Assembly: GCF_004123145.1 (NCBI RefSeq)
Contig: NZ_SDKC01000001.1
Span: 949,501 to 1,013,500, forward strand
DNA length: 64,000 nucleotides
Source of the DNA: Blautia faecicola
GTDB lineage: Bacteria; Bacillota; Clostridia; Lachnospirales; Lachnospiraceae
Reading direction: 5' to 3'
Shown: positions 1-8,597 of the stretch, one piece after another
Layout of the letters: each line of letters opens with the position of its first letter
Numbering within the stretch: the first letter of the stretch is position 1
Translations under genes and position numbers: made by a program
The notes under the pieces: model-generated
Told to the model about the DNA's origin: nothing
Database searches by the model: none
The model's input: the letters and a program-made list of their open reading frames with translations, nothing else

Positions 1-1590
1 ATCGGTGATCTGAACGGTATCACAGAAAAGATGGATTATCTGGAAAAACTGGGAGTGAATGTCGTATGGTTATCACCGGTATACCAGTCTCCGAATGATG
101 ATAATGGATACGATATCAGCGATTATCGTGCGATCATGACCGAGTTCGGAACCATGGAAGATTTTGACCGGATGCTGGCAGCAGCACATGAGCATGGAAT
201 CAAAATCGTCATGGATCTGGTAGTCAACCATACCTCCGATGAACATCCATGGTTTATAGAGAGCAGAAAGTCTAAAGACAATCCATATCGCGACTATTAT
301 ATCTGGAGAGATGGAAAAGATGGAAAGGAACCGAATAACTGGGGCTCCTGTTTCTCCGGGCCGGCATGGGAGTATGATGAAGAAACGGATATGTATTATC
401 TGCATCTGTTTTCAAAAAAACAGCCGGATCTGAACTGGGATAATCCAAAAGTCCGGGAAGAAGTATTTGACATGATGAACTGGTGGCTGGAAAAAGGAGT
501 AGATGGATTCCGTATGGATGTGATCAGCCTGATCTCCAAAAAGCCGGATCTGCCGGATGGAAAGCCGGGAATCAATGGATACGCAAGCTTTAATGAGCCG
601 GCAAACGGTCCTCATGTCCATGAATATCTGCAGGAGATGCGTGAAAAAGTATTAAACAATGCGGATACCATTACCGTAGGCGAGTGTTCCGGTGTGACTC
701 TGGAAGAAGCTAAAAAATACGCAAGAAGCGATGAAAAAGAGCTGAATATGGTATTCCAGTTTGAACATATGGATGTGGATGCTGATGCGGATAACAAATG
801 GACCGATAAAAAGATGGATCTGCGCGAGATGAAAGCTGTTCTGACCAAATGGCAGAAAGGTCTGGAGGATATTGCCTGGAACAGTCTGTTCTGGGAGAAT
901 CACGATCAGCCACGTTCGGTATCCAGATATGCCGATGATTCCGCAAAATATCATGATGTATCTGCAAAGATGCTGGCAACCTGTATTCACATGATGCAGG
1001 GAACTCCTTATGTATATCAGGGAGAAGAACTTGGCATGACGAACGTTCCGTTCACATCGATCGATCAGTTCCGTGATCTGGACAGCATCAATGCTTACAG
1101 AGAACTGGTAGAAGAACAGCATGTATTTACCGCGGAAGAAATGATGCGTTATCTGTGCCGTAAGAGCCGTGACAATGCGAGAACACCGTTCCAGTGGGAT
1201 GACAGTGCTTATGCAGGATTTTCCACCGTAGAACCATGGATCATGGTCAATCCGAACTATAAAGAGATCAATGCGAAGAAACAGGTCGACGATCCGGAAT
1301 CTGTATTTAATTATTACAGAAAGCTGATCGCACTGCGAAAAGAAAAAGAGATCATCGTATACGGAACTTATGATCTGTTACTGCCGGAGTCCGAAGAAAT
1401 CTATATGTATACAAGAACACTGGGAGAAGAAAAACTGTTGGTGGTATGTAACTTCAGTGAAAAAGAAGTAGCAGTAGAGATTCCGGAGGAATTCCGCAAG
1501 GGAAGCTATCTGATCGCAAATTATCCGGAAGGAGAAATCAAAGAACAGATGACGATTCGCCCGTATGAAGCATTTGTGCTTGAAAAATAA
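1..1590 (+). CDS. GH13 alpha-glucosidase (oligo-1,6-glucosidase type), 5' end missing
   Basis: The frame is open from base 1, and conserved GH13 sequence (GDLNGI, then NVVWLSPVY and NDDNGYDISDY) begins before the first in-frame Met at 31, so the gene starts upstream of the window. The enzyme family hydrolyses terminal alpha-1,6 or alpha-1,4 glucosidic bonds of short maltodextrin or isomaltose-type oligosaccharides in the cytoplasm. The three catalytic acids are visible: nucleophile Asp in FRMDV (codon at 517), acid/base Glu in TVGECSG (682) and the third Asp in ENHDQPR (904). The C-terminal beta-sandwich ends at 1590. No signal peptide can be judged. Exact substrate (isomaltose, trehalose-6-P, sucrose) cannot be told from the sequence. 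An intrinsic terminator follows at 1636. Confidence 0.9.
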   Translation: MGDLNGITEKMDYLEKLGVNVVWLSPVYQSPNDDNGYDISDYRAIMTEFGTMEDFDRMLAAAHEHGIKIVMDLVVNHTSDEHPWFIESRKSKDNPYRDYYIWRDGKDGKEPNNWGSCFSGPAWEYDEETDMYYLHLFSKKQPDLNWDNPKVREEVFDMMNWWLEKGVDGFRMDVISLISKKPDLPDGKPGINGYASFNEPANGPHVHEYLQEMREKVLNNADTITVGECSGVTLEEAKKYARSDEKELNMVFQFEHMDVDADADNKWTDKKMDLREMKAVLTKWQKGLEDIAWNSLFWENHDQPRSVSRYADDSAKYHDVSAKMLATCIHMMQGTPYVYQGEELGMTNVPFTSIDQFRDLDSINAYRELVEEQHVFTAEEMMRYLCRKSRDNARTPFQWDDSAYAGFSTVEPWIMVNPNYKEINAKKQVDDPESVFNYYRKLIALRKEKEIIVYGTYDLLLPESEEIYMYTRTLGEEKLLVVCNFSEKEVAVEIPEEFRKGSYLIANYPEGEIKEQMTIRPYEAFVLEK

Positions 1591-1635
1591 AAGGAAACTG
1601 TGAGGGTATTGAACAGTTATAAGAAGAGATGAAAG

Positions 1636-1682
1636 AAAAGGTCGCTGTGTTTACAGAAAAATGTGAATGCAGCGATCTTTTT
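1636..1682 (+). terminator. Intrinsic terminator after the GH13 gene
   Basis: AAAGGTCGCTG (1637-1647) pairs with CAGCGATCTTT (1670-1680), with a second inner pairing of TTTACA with TGTGAA, and a short T run follows. It lies 46 bases after the GH13 stop codon and before the oppositely oriented tRNA-Leu. Confidence 0.65.
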
Positions 1683-1726
1683 ACGATTGCAGAAAATAAA
1701 TAGCCTGTACAAAGACAAAAAAATAG

Positions 1727-1810
1727 TGCAGGAAGCGGGACTTGAACCCGCACGATATTGCTACCACAGGCACCTGAAGCCTGCGCGTCTGCCAATTCCG
1801 CCATTCCTGC
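1727..1810 (-). tRNA. tRNA-Leu(CAG), copy 1
   Basis: On the minus strand an 84-base class II tRNA folds with acceptor GCAGGAA/TTCCTGC, discriminator A, D-arm GGCGGAATTGGCAGAC, anticodon loop TTCAGGT (anticodon CAG, reads CUG), a long variable arm and T-arm GCGGGTTCAAGTCCCGC. The 3' CCA is not encoded. The sequence is identical to the copies at 6790 and 7147. A sigma-A promoter lies upstream on the same strand. Confidence 0.96.
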
Positions 1811-1855
1811 ACAACTTTTATTATGAAGTTTCGTTGCATCTCAACAACATAATGT

Positions 1856-1884
1856 ACTATACATGAAAAAACACTGGTTGTCAA
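1856..1884 (-). promoter_or_regulatory. Promoter of tRNA-Leu copy 1
   Basis: Read on the minus strand: -35 TTGACA (1879-1884), 17-base spacer, -10 TATAGT (1856-1861). The tRNA 5' end is 45 bases downstream of the -10 box. The rest of 1811-2134 is AT-rich with a TATAAT at 2069-2074 facing the next gene but no good -35 box. Confidence 0.8.
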
Positions 1885-2134
1885 CAGATTTTTTGAAAAA
1901 ACATAGAAAAATATAGAAAATAGAGAACTTTTATGAAATGCGTAATTGAATAATGTATTCCGACGATTCGCGGAAATTAACTGTAAAAACATTTTCTGAC
2001 AGGAAACAGACAAACAACTATCGGTAACTAACACAAGTAATAGTGAAAACTGGTTTTATATTGTTTAATATAATTATAGAGAAGGTAAGGTCAATCATAG
2101 AAAAAGTTTTGCAGAAACGAAGGGAGGAAACTTT

Positions 2135-3472
2135 ATGATGTGGAAAAAAGTTATTAGCATGCTGCTGATCGCAGCTATGCTGGCGATGCCTATAGGCTGT
2201 GGAAAGGACGGAAACAAGGATAAAGACACAACTTCAGGAGTAGAAACGACAGATACCGGAGACGATTCTGCCGAAACGGATGCTCCGCCCAAAACACCGG
2301 TACCAAAGGAGGACAAAGAAACCAAAGAATCAGATAAAGACACGGATACCGAGAACGAAACAGATTTCTCGGACGATGATTATGAACCGGCACAGGTTAC
2401 GAAAAAAGAATATGAAAGTATGTCTGCTCAGAATCTGATAGATCGTATCAAAGACGTGAAAAATATCACAGAAGACGAAGCACTGGCACTTTATTCTACA
2501 TATGCTTATACAAACTATACAGAAGACTTTTATGGCAGAGAAGAAAATATTACCGATGAGGCTTTCAAAATCCTCAAGGATGATGGATGCAAGATTCCAT
2601 ATACCACAACAATCAGGGATAACATGCTCCACAGTGAAAATGCCAACGTTCGCGCCTATGCATTCACCACGATCGGAGGCCTGTTTGGCACAAGCAGTGA
2701 GGAAGAAAAGATGGCAGAAGAAGTACTGGCCAAGGAAACAGAACCTGTAGTATTATTTGCCGCTTTAAGAAGTCTTGGAGGTGCCGTGAGCAATCCGGCG
2801 GTTGCAGAGTTCGTTTTGAATATGACCGAGCACGAGAATGCCAATGTCCGGAAACAGGCAGCCCTTGCTATAGGATCTGAATGGGCTATGGGTATTGACG
2901 GCATGGTAGATGCCATTCTCAAACTGATGGGGGATGAGGATGAGGAAGTAAGAACGTGTGCATATAAGTATGCCGGAAGGCTCCACGATGACCGGGTGAT
3001 CGATCCGCTGGAGGAAGTTTTGAAGGACAGCAGTCTGGTTCAGTTCCACGATGCGTGCATCACTTCCCTGACCTATATGTGGTATGATTACCCCAGTCAT
3101 AGATATACCAATGAAAGGGCATACCGCATAACGATAGATTATCTGTCACAGAAGCCACGCAACGGAGAGATTCCATATTGGACAACGGTTGGCGCATTCA
3201 GAAGTGCTTCCAGCATGGGCACCAGCTATGAAGACTGGAAGAAAGAAGCCACCTATTTTGATGAGGCAGAAATTAATAACCTGATGCTGGATATCGTAGC
3301 GGATCAGGATGCAGACAGAAGAGGAAGAGAAATCGCAATGAAATATATCATGGAGCGTGGAGACGATGCTTCAAAAGAAAGCTTAAAGAATATCATGGAA
3401 AATATGACCGAGGATGATCCGGGGCAGTTCCTGATGTCCCACACCTATGAAGCTTTGATAAATAAAGAGTAA
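2135..3472 (+). CDS. HEAT-repeat lipoprotein of unknown function
   Basis: A 445-residue protein with a typical lipoprotein signal: basic MMWKK, hydrophobic stretch, and lipobox ending at Cys22 (MPIGC), so it is probably anchored to the outer face of the membrane. Residues 24-90 are a Thr/Asp/Glu-rich low-complexity linker. From about residue 100 onward there are short paired helices with repeated patterns such as NANVRAYA, NANVRKQAALAIG and DEEVRTCAYKYAGRL, typical of HEAT/armadillo-like repeats, which usually mediate protein binding. GGGAGG sits 7 bases before the ATG. It is the first of four same-strand genes between two identical tRNA-Leu copies. I do not recognise a specific function. Confidence 0.8.
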   Translation: MMWKKVISMLLIAAMLAMPIGCGKDGNKDKDTTSGVETTDTGDDSAETDAPPKTPVPKEDKETKESDKDTDTENETDFSDDDYEPAQVTKKEYESMSAQNLIDRIKDVKNITEDEALALYSTYAYTNYTEDFYGREENITDEAFKILKDDGCKIPYTTTIRDNMLHSENANVRAYAFTTIGGLFGTSSEEEKMAEEVLAKETEPVVLFAALRSLGGAVSNPAVAEFVLNMTEHENANVRKQAALAIGSEWAMGIDGMVDAILKLMGDEDEEVRTCAYKYAGRLHDDRVIDPLEEVLKDSSLVQFHDACITSLTYMWYDYPSHRYTNERAYRITIDYLSQKPRNGEIPYWTTVGAFRSASSMGTSYEDWKKEATYFDEAEINNLMLDIVADQDADRRGREIAMKYIMERGDDASKESLKNIMENMTEDDPGQFLMSHTYEALINKE

Positions 3473-3575
3473 CTATTCAGTGGCCACTGTCCAGCGAGGT
3501 GTTTTGGCATGAATACACCAAAATCCCGATCTATCTTAGGTGCGCTCGAAATCTTTTATAAAGGGGGAAACATGT

Positions 3576-4847
3576 GTGAAAAATAAAAATATATTGCTCA
3601 GAGCCCTTCTTACAGGAATGCTCTGCATTACATCGCTGACCATATTTACCGGATGTATTGACAAGCAAGACGGAGACGGCATGGTAAATGGAAGAACGGC
3701 GGATGGAGAACTCCCGGAGAATGGAGATGCCGAACCGGTTCCCATCAAGGCCAACAAGGCCGGAAAACCGGAAATAAAAGATAGTTCCACTACAGAGAAA
3801 CCGGAACAGCCGGAAGAACCGGAGACTACTCCAAAACCGGAAAAGAAAGAAGAGACAGAAGAGACAGAAGAACAGAAAGCAGAGAAGTCTCTGGAAGCTT
3901 TTCGCCAGAGCATGGAAGGAACCCTTCAGAACTTTGGAGTGGCCTTTCTTGGAGAAGTGGACGAATCCTATGTAGACCGGATACCGGAATGGATCGAAGA
4001 AAACTTCCCGGATCTTTCGGAGGAGTATCCATTTGTAAAGATGATTCCAGAAGAAAGAATCATTGGAAACGAAATCGGACAGCTGTTTTGCGTTGTTCCG
4101 AGAAGCGGTGATGATCCGGTGGAGATCATAGAACAGAGGATGAACTTTGAGACTTTTGAGATGGATGAAGTAGGGCAGCTGTATTCCTCCGAGACCGGAG
4201 AACCCTATCTTGTGATGTGTAACGGAGTGGGAGGATATGCTACGGCTATGATCTCCATGGGAACAGAAGCCGGCTACCAGGCAGACTGGTATCCCATGAT
4301 GGATATGCTTGGACGCGTGGCAGTCCCTGTTACCGAGTCGGATGAGCCCCAGGCTAAGGATTTTACGGATTATGCCGCCTGCGGTGCCAGCAGATTTGGA
4401 GGATGGTACGGAGATGTCAGTATGGAGCTGAAAGAAAAGAATCTGGCAGACACTAGCTGGGAACTTCAGATAGCGATGGGAAGTACGGATAGTTATGGAA
4501 ACTATTTTCTGGAATTCCGAAAAGGTGGGAAATTACATATTTCCTGGTGTGAAAGAGAATATGGCGTGGACGAAGAGGACTACGATGATACAGAAACAGA
4601 GGCTTATGAAGGAACCTGGAGCTGTTCCCAGGAGAAGGGGAGAACGTATCTGACAATGGAGGCGACACGAACCGGTGGCGAATGGTATCAGAAGGGTGAA
4701 GATCCGGTTACCTGGTCAGAAACATTCTGTGTGTATTCTGTATACAGCGGTTCGGGACTGCTTCTGGAAAATGAGACAGAAAACGCCAGCATGCCGTCCA
4801 ATCAAAATGATACACAGCTTCTGGAGGCCATCAGGACCTATGGATAA
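3576..4847 (+). CDS. Putative lipoprotein of unknown function
   Basis: I place the start at GTG 3576 because AAAGGGGGAAA lies 8-10 bases upstream; the frame is open further (GTG 3540) but without a ribosome binding site. The 423-residue product begins with a basic segment and hydrophobic stretch ending in a lipobox at FTGC. A Pro/Glu/Lys/Thr-rich linker follows (about residues 55-105, with repeated KPE and EET units), then a globular region rich in aromatic residues and glycines. The C-terminal 110 residues (WELQIAMGSTDSYGNYFLEF and onward) resemble a small beta-barrel lipoprotein domain, but I cannot name a family. The layout (lipobox, long acidic linker, outer domain) matches the preceding gene, suggesting both act at the cell surface. 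Confidence 0.75.
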   Translation: MKNKNILLRALLTGMLCITSLTIFTGCIDKQDGDGMVNGRTADGELPENGDAEPVPIKANKAGKPEIKDSSTTEKPEQPEEPETTPKPEKKEETEETEEQKAEKSLEAFRQSMEGTLQNFGVAFLGEVDESYVDRIPEWIEENFPDLSEEYPFVKMIPEERIIGNEIGQLFCVVPRSGDDPVEIIEQRMNFETFEMDEVGQLYSSETGEPYLVMCNGVGGYATAMISMGTEAGYQADWYPMMDMLGRVAVPVTESDEPQAKDFTDYAACGASRFGGWYGDVSMELKEKNLADTSWELQIAMGSTDSYGNYFLEFRKGGKLHISWCEREYGVDEEDYDDTETEAYEGTWSCSQEKGRTYLTMEATRTGGEWYQKGEDPVTWSETFCVYSVYSGSGLLLENETENASMPSNQNDTQLLEAIRTYG

Positions 4848-4911
4848 TGTTTCGAGAAACCGACAGGATAAAGATTCAGAGAGTATATAAAGAATGGAAG
4901 GAGGGATAGCG

Positions 4912-5457
4912 ATGAATAGTGTAAAAAATGGTAAGAAGAAAGATATAAAAATTATTCTATTGGGTATTCTGGTGGGACTTGTTGTGTGTGGTGCAGGAAT
5001 TTATGGTGTGGTCTCAAGCCGGATAGCAAGCCATGAGTATAAAAACAGTACGGATATTCGGGAGGTTTCGGCTGTTGTCGGATATTGCAGAGAAGTCGTA
5101 AATAAAGACAAGGATGAGGATGGATATCATCGTGAAAGAGAATTACGGGAATACAGAGTGAAAGTCACTTTTGAGATCGATGGAGAAACCTACCAAGACA
5201 GAGACACCGTATACTGCTGGAACGATGAGGAGATCAATACAGGGGACGAGATCGACGTGGAAGTTTACAGAACGTCAAAAGGAAAATATAAGATTGTGCC
5301 AGACAGAGATCCCCTGGAATTCTTGTTCTGCTGTGCAGCTATTATCCTTGGAGCAGGTTTTGCAGCGATCTTCATAGCCGAAATGTTCAAGAAAGAACCG
5401 GAAAACGGTGAAGAATCAGAAAAAAAGAAAAATAAGGATAAAAATAGAAATAGATAA
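4912..5457 (+). CDS. Two-helix membrane protein, DUF3592-like
   Basis: The start at ATG 4912 is chosen because GGAGGG lies 7 bases upstream; an ATG at 4894 would put that site inside the gene. The 181-residue product has a Lys-rich N-terminus, a transmembrane helix at about residues 14-37, an extracytoplasmic beta-rich region of about 90 residues (YRVKVTFEIDGETY, DTVYCWNDEEINTGDEIDV) and a second helix near residues 139-160, then a Lys/Glu tail. This topology, with the loop resembling a small beta-barrel, is that of DUF3592-type proteins. The function of that group is not established. It is in line with its neighbours with gaps of 20-65 bases. Confidence 0.75.
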   Translation: MNSVKNGKKKDIKIILLGILVGLVVCGAGIYGVVSSRIASHEYKNSTDIREVSAVVGYCREVVNKDKDEDGYHRERELREYRVKVTFEIDGETYQDRDTVYCWNDEEINTGDEIDVEVYRTSKGKYKIVPDRDPLEFLFCCAAIILGAGFAAIFIAEMFKKEPENGEESEKKKNKDKNRNR

Positions 5458-5477
5458 CATGAAATGGGAGGCGACAT

Positions 5478-6776
5478 ATGGGACTATCAGATGCATCGTG
5501 GTTTGCTGCAACAGTTGCCATTTTGTTAGGGATTTATATCGGTGAACGGATACTGGATATCGATTTTTCTGTTTTTCTGGCAAAAAACCGGAAAAAGGGG
5601 AAAATAAAAAGAATGATGGAACAGCGCGGCGATACCACTCTTCAAAAGTCAGGAATACGCCGTGATATAAGGAAAGCCTTCGAGAGAATCCTGATTCCCC
5701 TTGAAAAAGCGGATAAAAACAGACTTCCCTCAAGAATGGATATGACTTTTCGGAAAAATATCGTAAGACAGATTGATCGACTGAATCAGCAGAAGCTGTG
5801 CCGTGAGATTCTGATGACAGACGTGGAAGTTCAGCCGGACAATGATTTTGAACGCTGGAACAATGATGGACGAGAATGGAGAGAATCTATTATCAAGTGT
5901 AGTGCTCTGGAACGCCTGATTTCCACTGAAGATGGGAAAATCCGTTATGAGAATTATCGAAAACATGCCTATCTTCGGATCCTTCAGTCTCGGCATATCC
6001 GAAACTCAGATCGTGTCCAGAAGAAAAAAAGTTATTATTCCACCGTACAGAAAATCATCTGTCCATCCTGTGGAGCGTCGGTGGAACTGACCGGTCAGCA
6101 GGTGGTCTGTGAGTACTGCGGAGGTGTGATCCGAAGCGAGTTTTATGACTGGCAGACGGAAAGATTTGAGGTATATGAGCGAATAGGAACAAATCTTCGG
6201 CGTGCATTGCTTTTGACAGGGGCTATGGGAATCGTGTATGTCTGCGTATTTTTATGCCTGTATATGATCGAGGATACAGAAGTTTCCCTGACAGCCGGTG
6301 TTGGTGCAGCTCTTCTGGTTTTTGTGCTGATCCTGGTATCCAATCAGTTTTTCCGAAACAGACAGGAAAAGATGGCGGACTCCATAGTAAGATACTCGGA
6401 GAATTATCTCAGGTCCTGTATCGGTGATGCCATTTATAACGAAACAGAATCGGATGAACTGATGGATTATGGAATCGGAAATATCACGTTAAAGAAAGTG
6501 GTCAACACAGAATATATTACAAAAATAAAGGTAAAAGTCTGTGCAAGCGAGACCTATTTGCCAGATAGAAGAAATCCATATAGAAAAAAAGTGAAGCGAA
6601 CACTTATCATGCAAAGAGCCCGTTACCCGGAAAGAAGAAGAGAAGACGGCGTTTTCTTCATGGAGAAAGAATGTCCATCCTGTGGAGCCAACTTTGTACC
6701 GGATGAGAATCATTGCTGCTCCTTCTGTGGATACAGCCTGAAGAGTGACAATGCCAAATGGATTTTGGTAAAATAG
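5478..6776 (+). CDS. Membrane protein with two zinc-ribbon modules, function unknown
   Basis: A 432-residue protein preceded by GGGAGG. It has an N-terminal hydrophobic segment (about residues 6-25), a basic helical region, a zinc ribbon near residue 195 (CPSCGASVEL with partner CEYCGG), two membrane helices at about 238-295, and a second four-cysteine zinc ribbon at the C-terminus (CPSCGANF with CSFCGYSL). The segment after each region with the motif FYDWQTERFEVYE is reminiscent of TIM44-like/zinc-ribbon membrane proteins of Clostridia, but the match is from memory and weak. It closes the four-gene block 13 bases before tRNA-Leu copy 2, which is on the other strand. Confidence 0.7.
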   Translation: MGLSDASWFAATVAILLGIYIGERILDIDFSVFLAKNRKKGKIKRMMEQRGDTTLQKSGIRRDIRKAFERILIPLEKADKNRLPSRMDMTFRKNIVRQIDRLNQQKLCREILMTDVEVQPDNDFERWNNDGREWRESIIKCSALERLISTEDGKIRYENYRKHAYLRILQSRHIRNSDRVQKKKSYYSTVQKIICPSCGASVELTGQQVVCEYCGGVIRSEFYDWQTERFEVYERIGTNLRRALLLTGAMGIVYVCVFLCLYMIEDTEVSLTAGVGAALLVFVLILVSNQFFRNRQEKMADSIVRYSENYLRSCIGDAIYNETESDELMDYGIGNITLKKVVNTEYITKIKVKVCASETYLPDRRNPYRKKVKRTLIMQRARYPERRREDGVFFMEKECPSCGANFVPDENHCCSFCGYSLKSDNAKWILVK

Positions 6777-6789
6777 AAGAAAAAAATAG

Positions 6790-6873
6790 TGCAGGAAGCG
6801 GGACTTGAACCCGCACGATATTGCTACCACAGGCACCTGAAGCCTGCGCGTCTGCCAATTCCGCCATTCCTGC
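6790..6873 (-). tRNA. tRNA-Leu(CAG), copy 2
   Basis: Identical over all 84 bases to copy 1 and copy 3. It also shares about 20 bases of 5' flank (cacatctgttaagtatgaa) with copy 3 but not with copy 1, so copies 2 and 3 are the younger duplication. No encoded CCA. A T run follows directly on the minus strand. Confidence 0.96.
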
Positions 6874-6918
6874 ACATCTGTTAAGTATGAAATTCTGTAT
6901 GTCTCATCGACAAAACAT

Positions 6919-6947
6919 ACTATACATGAAATTGTCGAAGTTGTCAA
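6919..6947 (-). promoter_or_regulatory. Promoter of tRNA-Leu copy 2
   Basis: Minus strand: -35 TTGACA (6942-6947), 17-base spacer, -10 TATAGT (6919-6924), the same boxes and spacing as copy 1. Confidence 0.8.
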
Positions 6948-7005
6948 TACTTTTCTGATAAAAAAAACAATTTATTTTATTATCCGGTAAGAAGAGGAGA
7001 GATTC

Positions 7006-7074
7006 ATGAAACAAAAAGCAAAGAAGAATCAGATCAGGGAGCCAGAATACCGGGAAAAGAAAAAGATAAAATAA
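7006..7074 (+). CDS. Possible 22-residue basic peptide between tRNA-Leu copies
   Basis: A short frame MKQKAKKNQIREPEYREKKK followed by two residues, with GAGGAGA 5-11 bases before the ATG. It is strongly basic (Lys/Arg/Gln). It is the only feature I see on the plus strand between tRNA-Leu copies 2 and 3. It may be a real micro-protein, a relic of a longer gene, or chance; I have no homologue in mind. Confidence 0.2.
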   Translation: MKQKAKKNQIREPEYREKKKIK

Positions 7075-7146
7075 AAATCAGAAAATGAAAATTGAAAAGT
7101 ACATAGAAATGTGAGAGAATAAATCTGCACAGAGACAAAAAAACAG

Positions 7147-7230
7147 TGCAGGAAGCGGGACTTGAACCCGCACGATATTGCTACCACAGGCACCTGAAGC
7201 CTGCGCGTCTGCCAATTCCGCCATTCCTGC
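7147..7230 (-). tRNA. tRNA-Leu(CAG), copy 3
   Basis: Third identical 84-base copy, with anticodon CAG, discriminator A and no encoded CCA. Its own promoter lies upstream on the minus strand, so the three copies are separate transcription units rather than one operon. Confidence 0.96.
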
Positions 7231-7280
7231 ACATCTGTTAAGTATGAAATTTGTTTGCCGCTCCGTCAACGACAAGTGAT

Positions 7281-7309
7281 ACTATACAGCATAAAACGCA
7301 AAGTGTCAA
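7281..7309 (-). promoter_or_regulatory. Promoter of tRNA-Leu copy 3
   Basis: Minus strand: -35 TTGACA (7304-7309), 17-base spacer, -10 TATAGT-type box (7281-7286). Confidence 0.8.
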
Positions 7310-7378
7310 CACTTTTTTTGAAAAAAAGATAAAAAAATATTTCTCCCGCAGAAAGCGACACTTTTCTCAAATAAAGTA

Positions 7379-7407
7379 TTGAAATGAAAAAGACTTTGTG
7401 GTAAAAT
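7379..7407 (+). promoter_or_regulatory. Promoter of carAB
   Basis: TTGAAA (7379-7384), 17-base spacer, TAAAAT (7402-7407). The predicted transcript start is near 7414, giving a leader of about 105 bases before carA. Confidence 0.75.
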
Positions 7408-7420
7408 CTCTAAGATTACG

Positions 7421-7458
7421 CAAGGGGGAGTGATTTCAAGGGGAATTTCTCCCCTTTT
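7421..7458 (+). promoter_or_regulatory. Possible attenuator in the carA leader
   Basis: AAGGGGA (7438-7444) pairs perfectly with TCCCCTT (7450-7456) over a 5-base loop, followed by a weak T stretch. A near copy of the left arm (AAGGGGGAG, 7422-7430) lies just upstream and could pair with the same right arm instead. Two left arms competing for one right arm is the geometry of a conditional hairpin. No PyrR-type binding loop was recognised. Whether it terminates transcription is unknown. Confidence 0.4.
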
Positions 7459-7520
7459 ATGCGGAAAAAGACACAAACGGGCTGCAAAAAGCCTACATAA
7501 GAAAAGAGAAAGGAAACGGA

Positions 7521-8597
7521 ATGATGAAAGCTTTTTTAATACTTGAAGATGGACATGTATTTACCGGAACCAGCATTGGAGCCAAAAAAGAAGTCATCAG
7601 CGAGATCGTATTCAATACTTCCATGACTGGATATCTGGAAGTGCTGACAGACCCGTCTTACGCAGGCCAGGCTGTATGTATGACTTATCCGCTGATCGGC
7701 AATTACGGTATTTGCTATGAGGATACGGAGTCTTTGAGACCATGGCCGGATGGATATATTGTAAGAGAACTTTCCAGAACACCAAGCAACTTCCGGTGTG
7801 AAGATACGATTCAGAATTTTCTGAAACGATTTGACATTCCGGGAATCGCAGGGATCGATACCCGCGCGCTGACCAGAATTCTGAGAGAAAAAGGAACCAT
7901 GAATGGTATGATCACAACGGATGAAAATTATGATTTGGATACCATCATTCCGAGACTGAAAGCATATACTACAGGAAAAGTAGTGGAGAAAGTAACCTGT
8001 TCTGAGAAAAAGGTACTGAAAGGCAGCGGAAAGAAAGTAGCCCTTCTGGATCTTGGCGCAAAGAACAACATCGCGAAATCTCTGAATAAAAGAGGATGCG
8101 AGGTAACGATTTATCCTGCATCTACCACAGCAGAGGAGATCCTGGCATCCAATCCGGACGGTATCATGCTGTCAAACGGCCCTGGAGATCCGAAGGAGTG
8201 TACGGAAGTGATCAAAGAGATCCGTAAATTATACGAGTCCGACACACCGATCTTCGCAATCTGTCTTGGACATCAGCTGATGGCACTGGCAACCGGTGCG
8301 GATACCCATAAGATGAAATACGGTCACAGAGGAGGCAATCATCCGGTCAAAGATCTGGAAACCGGAAGAGTGTATATTTCTTCTCAGAACCACGGATATG
8401 TGGTAGACACCGACAATCTGGATCCGAAAGTTGCCGTACCGGCGTTTATCAATGTAAACGACGGAACCAATGAAGGACTGAAATATACAGGGAAAAATAT
8501 TTTCACCGTACAGTTCCATCCGGAAGCATGCCCGGGACCACAGGATTCCGGTTATCTGTTTGACCGGTTTATCAAAATGATGGGAGGAGAAGAGTAA
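7521..8597 (+). CDS. carA: Carbamoyl-phosphate synthase small (glutaminase) subunit
   Basis: This subunit hydrolyses glutamine and passes ammonia to CarB for synthesis of carbamoyl phosphate, the precursor of arginine and pyrimidines. The 358-residue length is normal. The N-terminal CPSase domain is followed by a class I glutamine amidotransferase domain with nucleophile Cys248 in AICLGHQ and the His-Glu pair in QFHPEACPG. The start at ATG 7521 follows AAAGGAAACGG; ATG 7524 is an equal alternative. carB begins on the last base of the stop codon (TAATG), so the pair is translationally coupled. The leader may carry an attenuator. Confidence 0.97.
   Translation: MMKAFLILEDGHVFTGTSIGAKKEVISEIVFNTSMTGYLEVLTDPSYAGQAVCMTYPLIGNYGICYEDTESLRPWPDGYIVRELSRTPSNFRCEDTIQNFLKRFDIPGIAGIDTRALTRILREKGTMNGMITTDENYDLDTIIPRLKAYTTGKVVEKVTCSEKKVLKGSGKKVALLDLGAKNNIAKSLNKRGCEVTIYPASTTAEEILASNPDGIMLSNGPGDPKECTEVIKEIRKLYESDTPIFAICLGHQLMALATGADTHKMKYGHRGGNHPVKDLETGRVYISSQNHGYVVDTDNLDPKVAVPAFINVNDGTNEGLKYTGKNIFTVQFHPEACPGPQDSGYLFDRFIKMMGGEE

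Noticed and set aside
3540-3575. GTG 3540 as start of the second lipoprotein gene.
   Set aside because: No ribosome binding site precedes it, and it would put 12 residues before the basic start of the lipoprotein signal.
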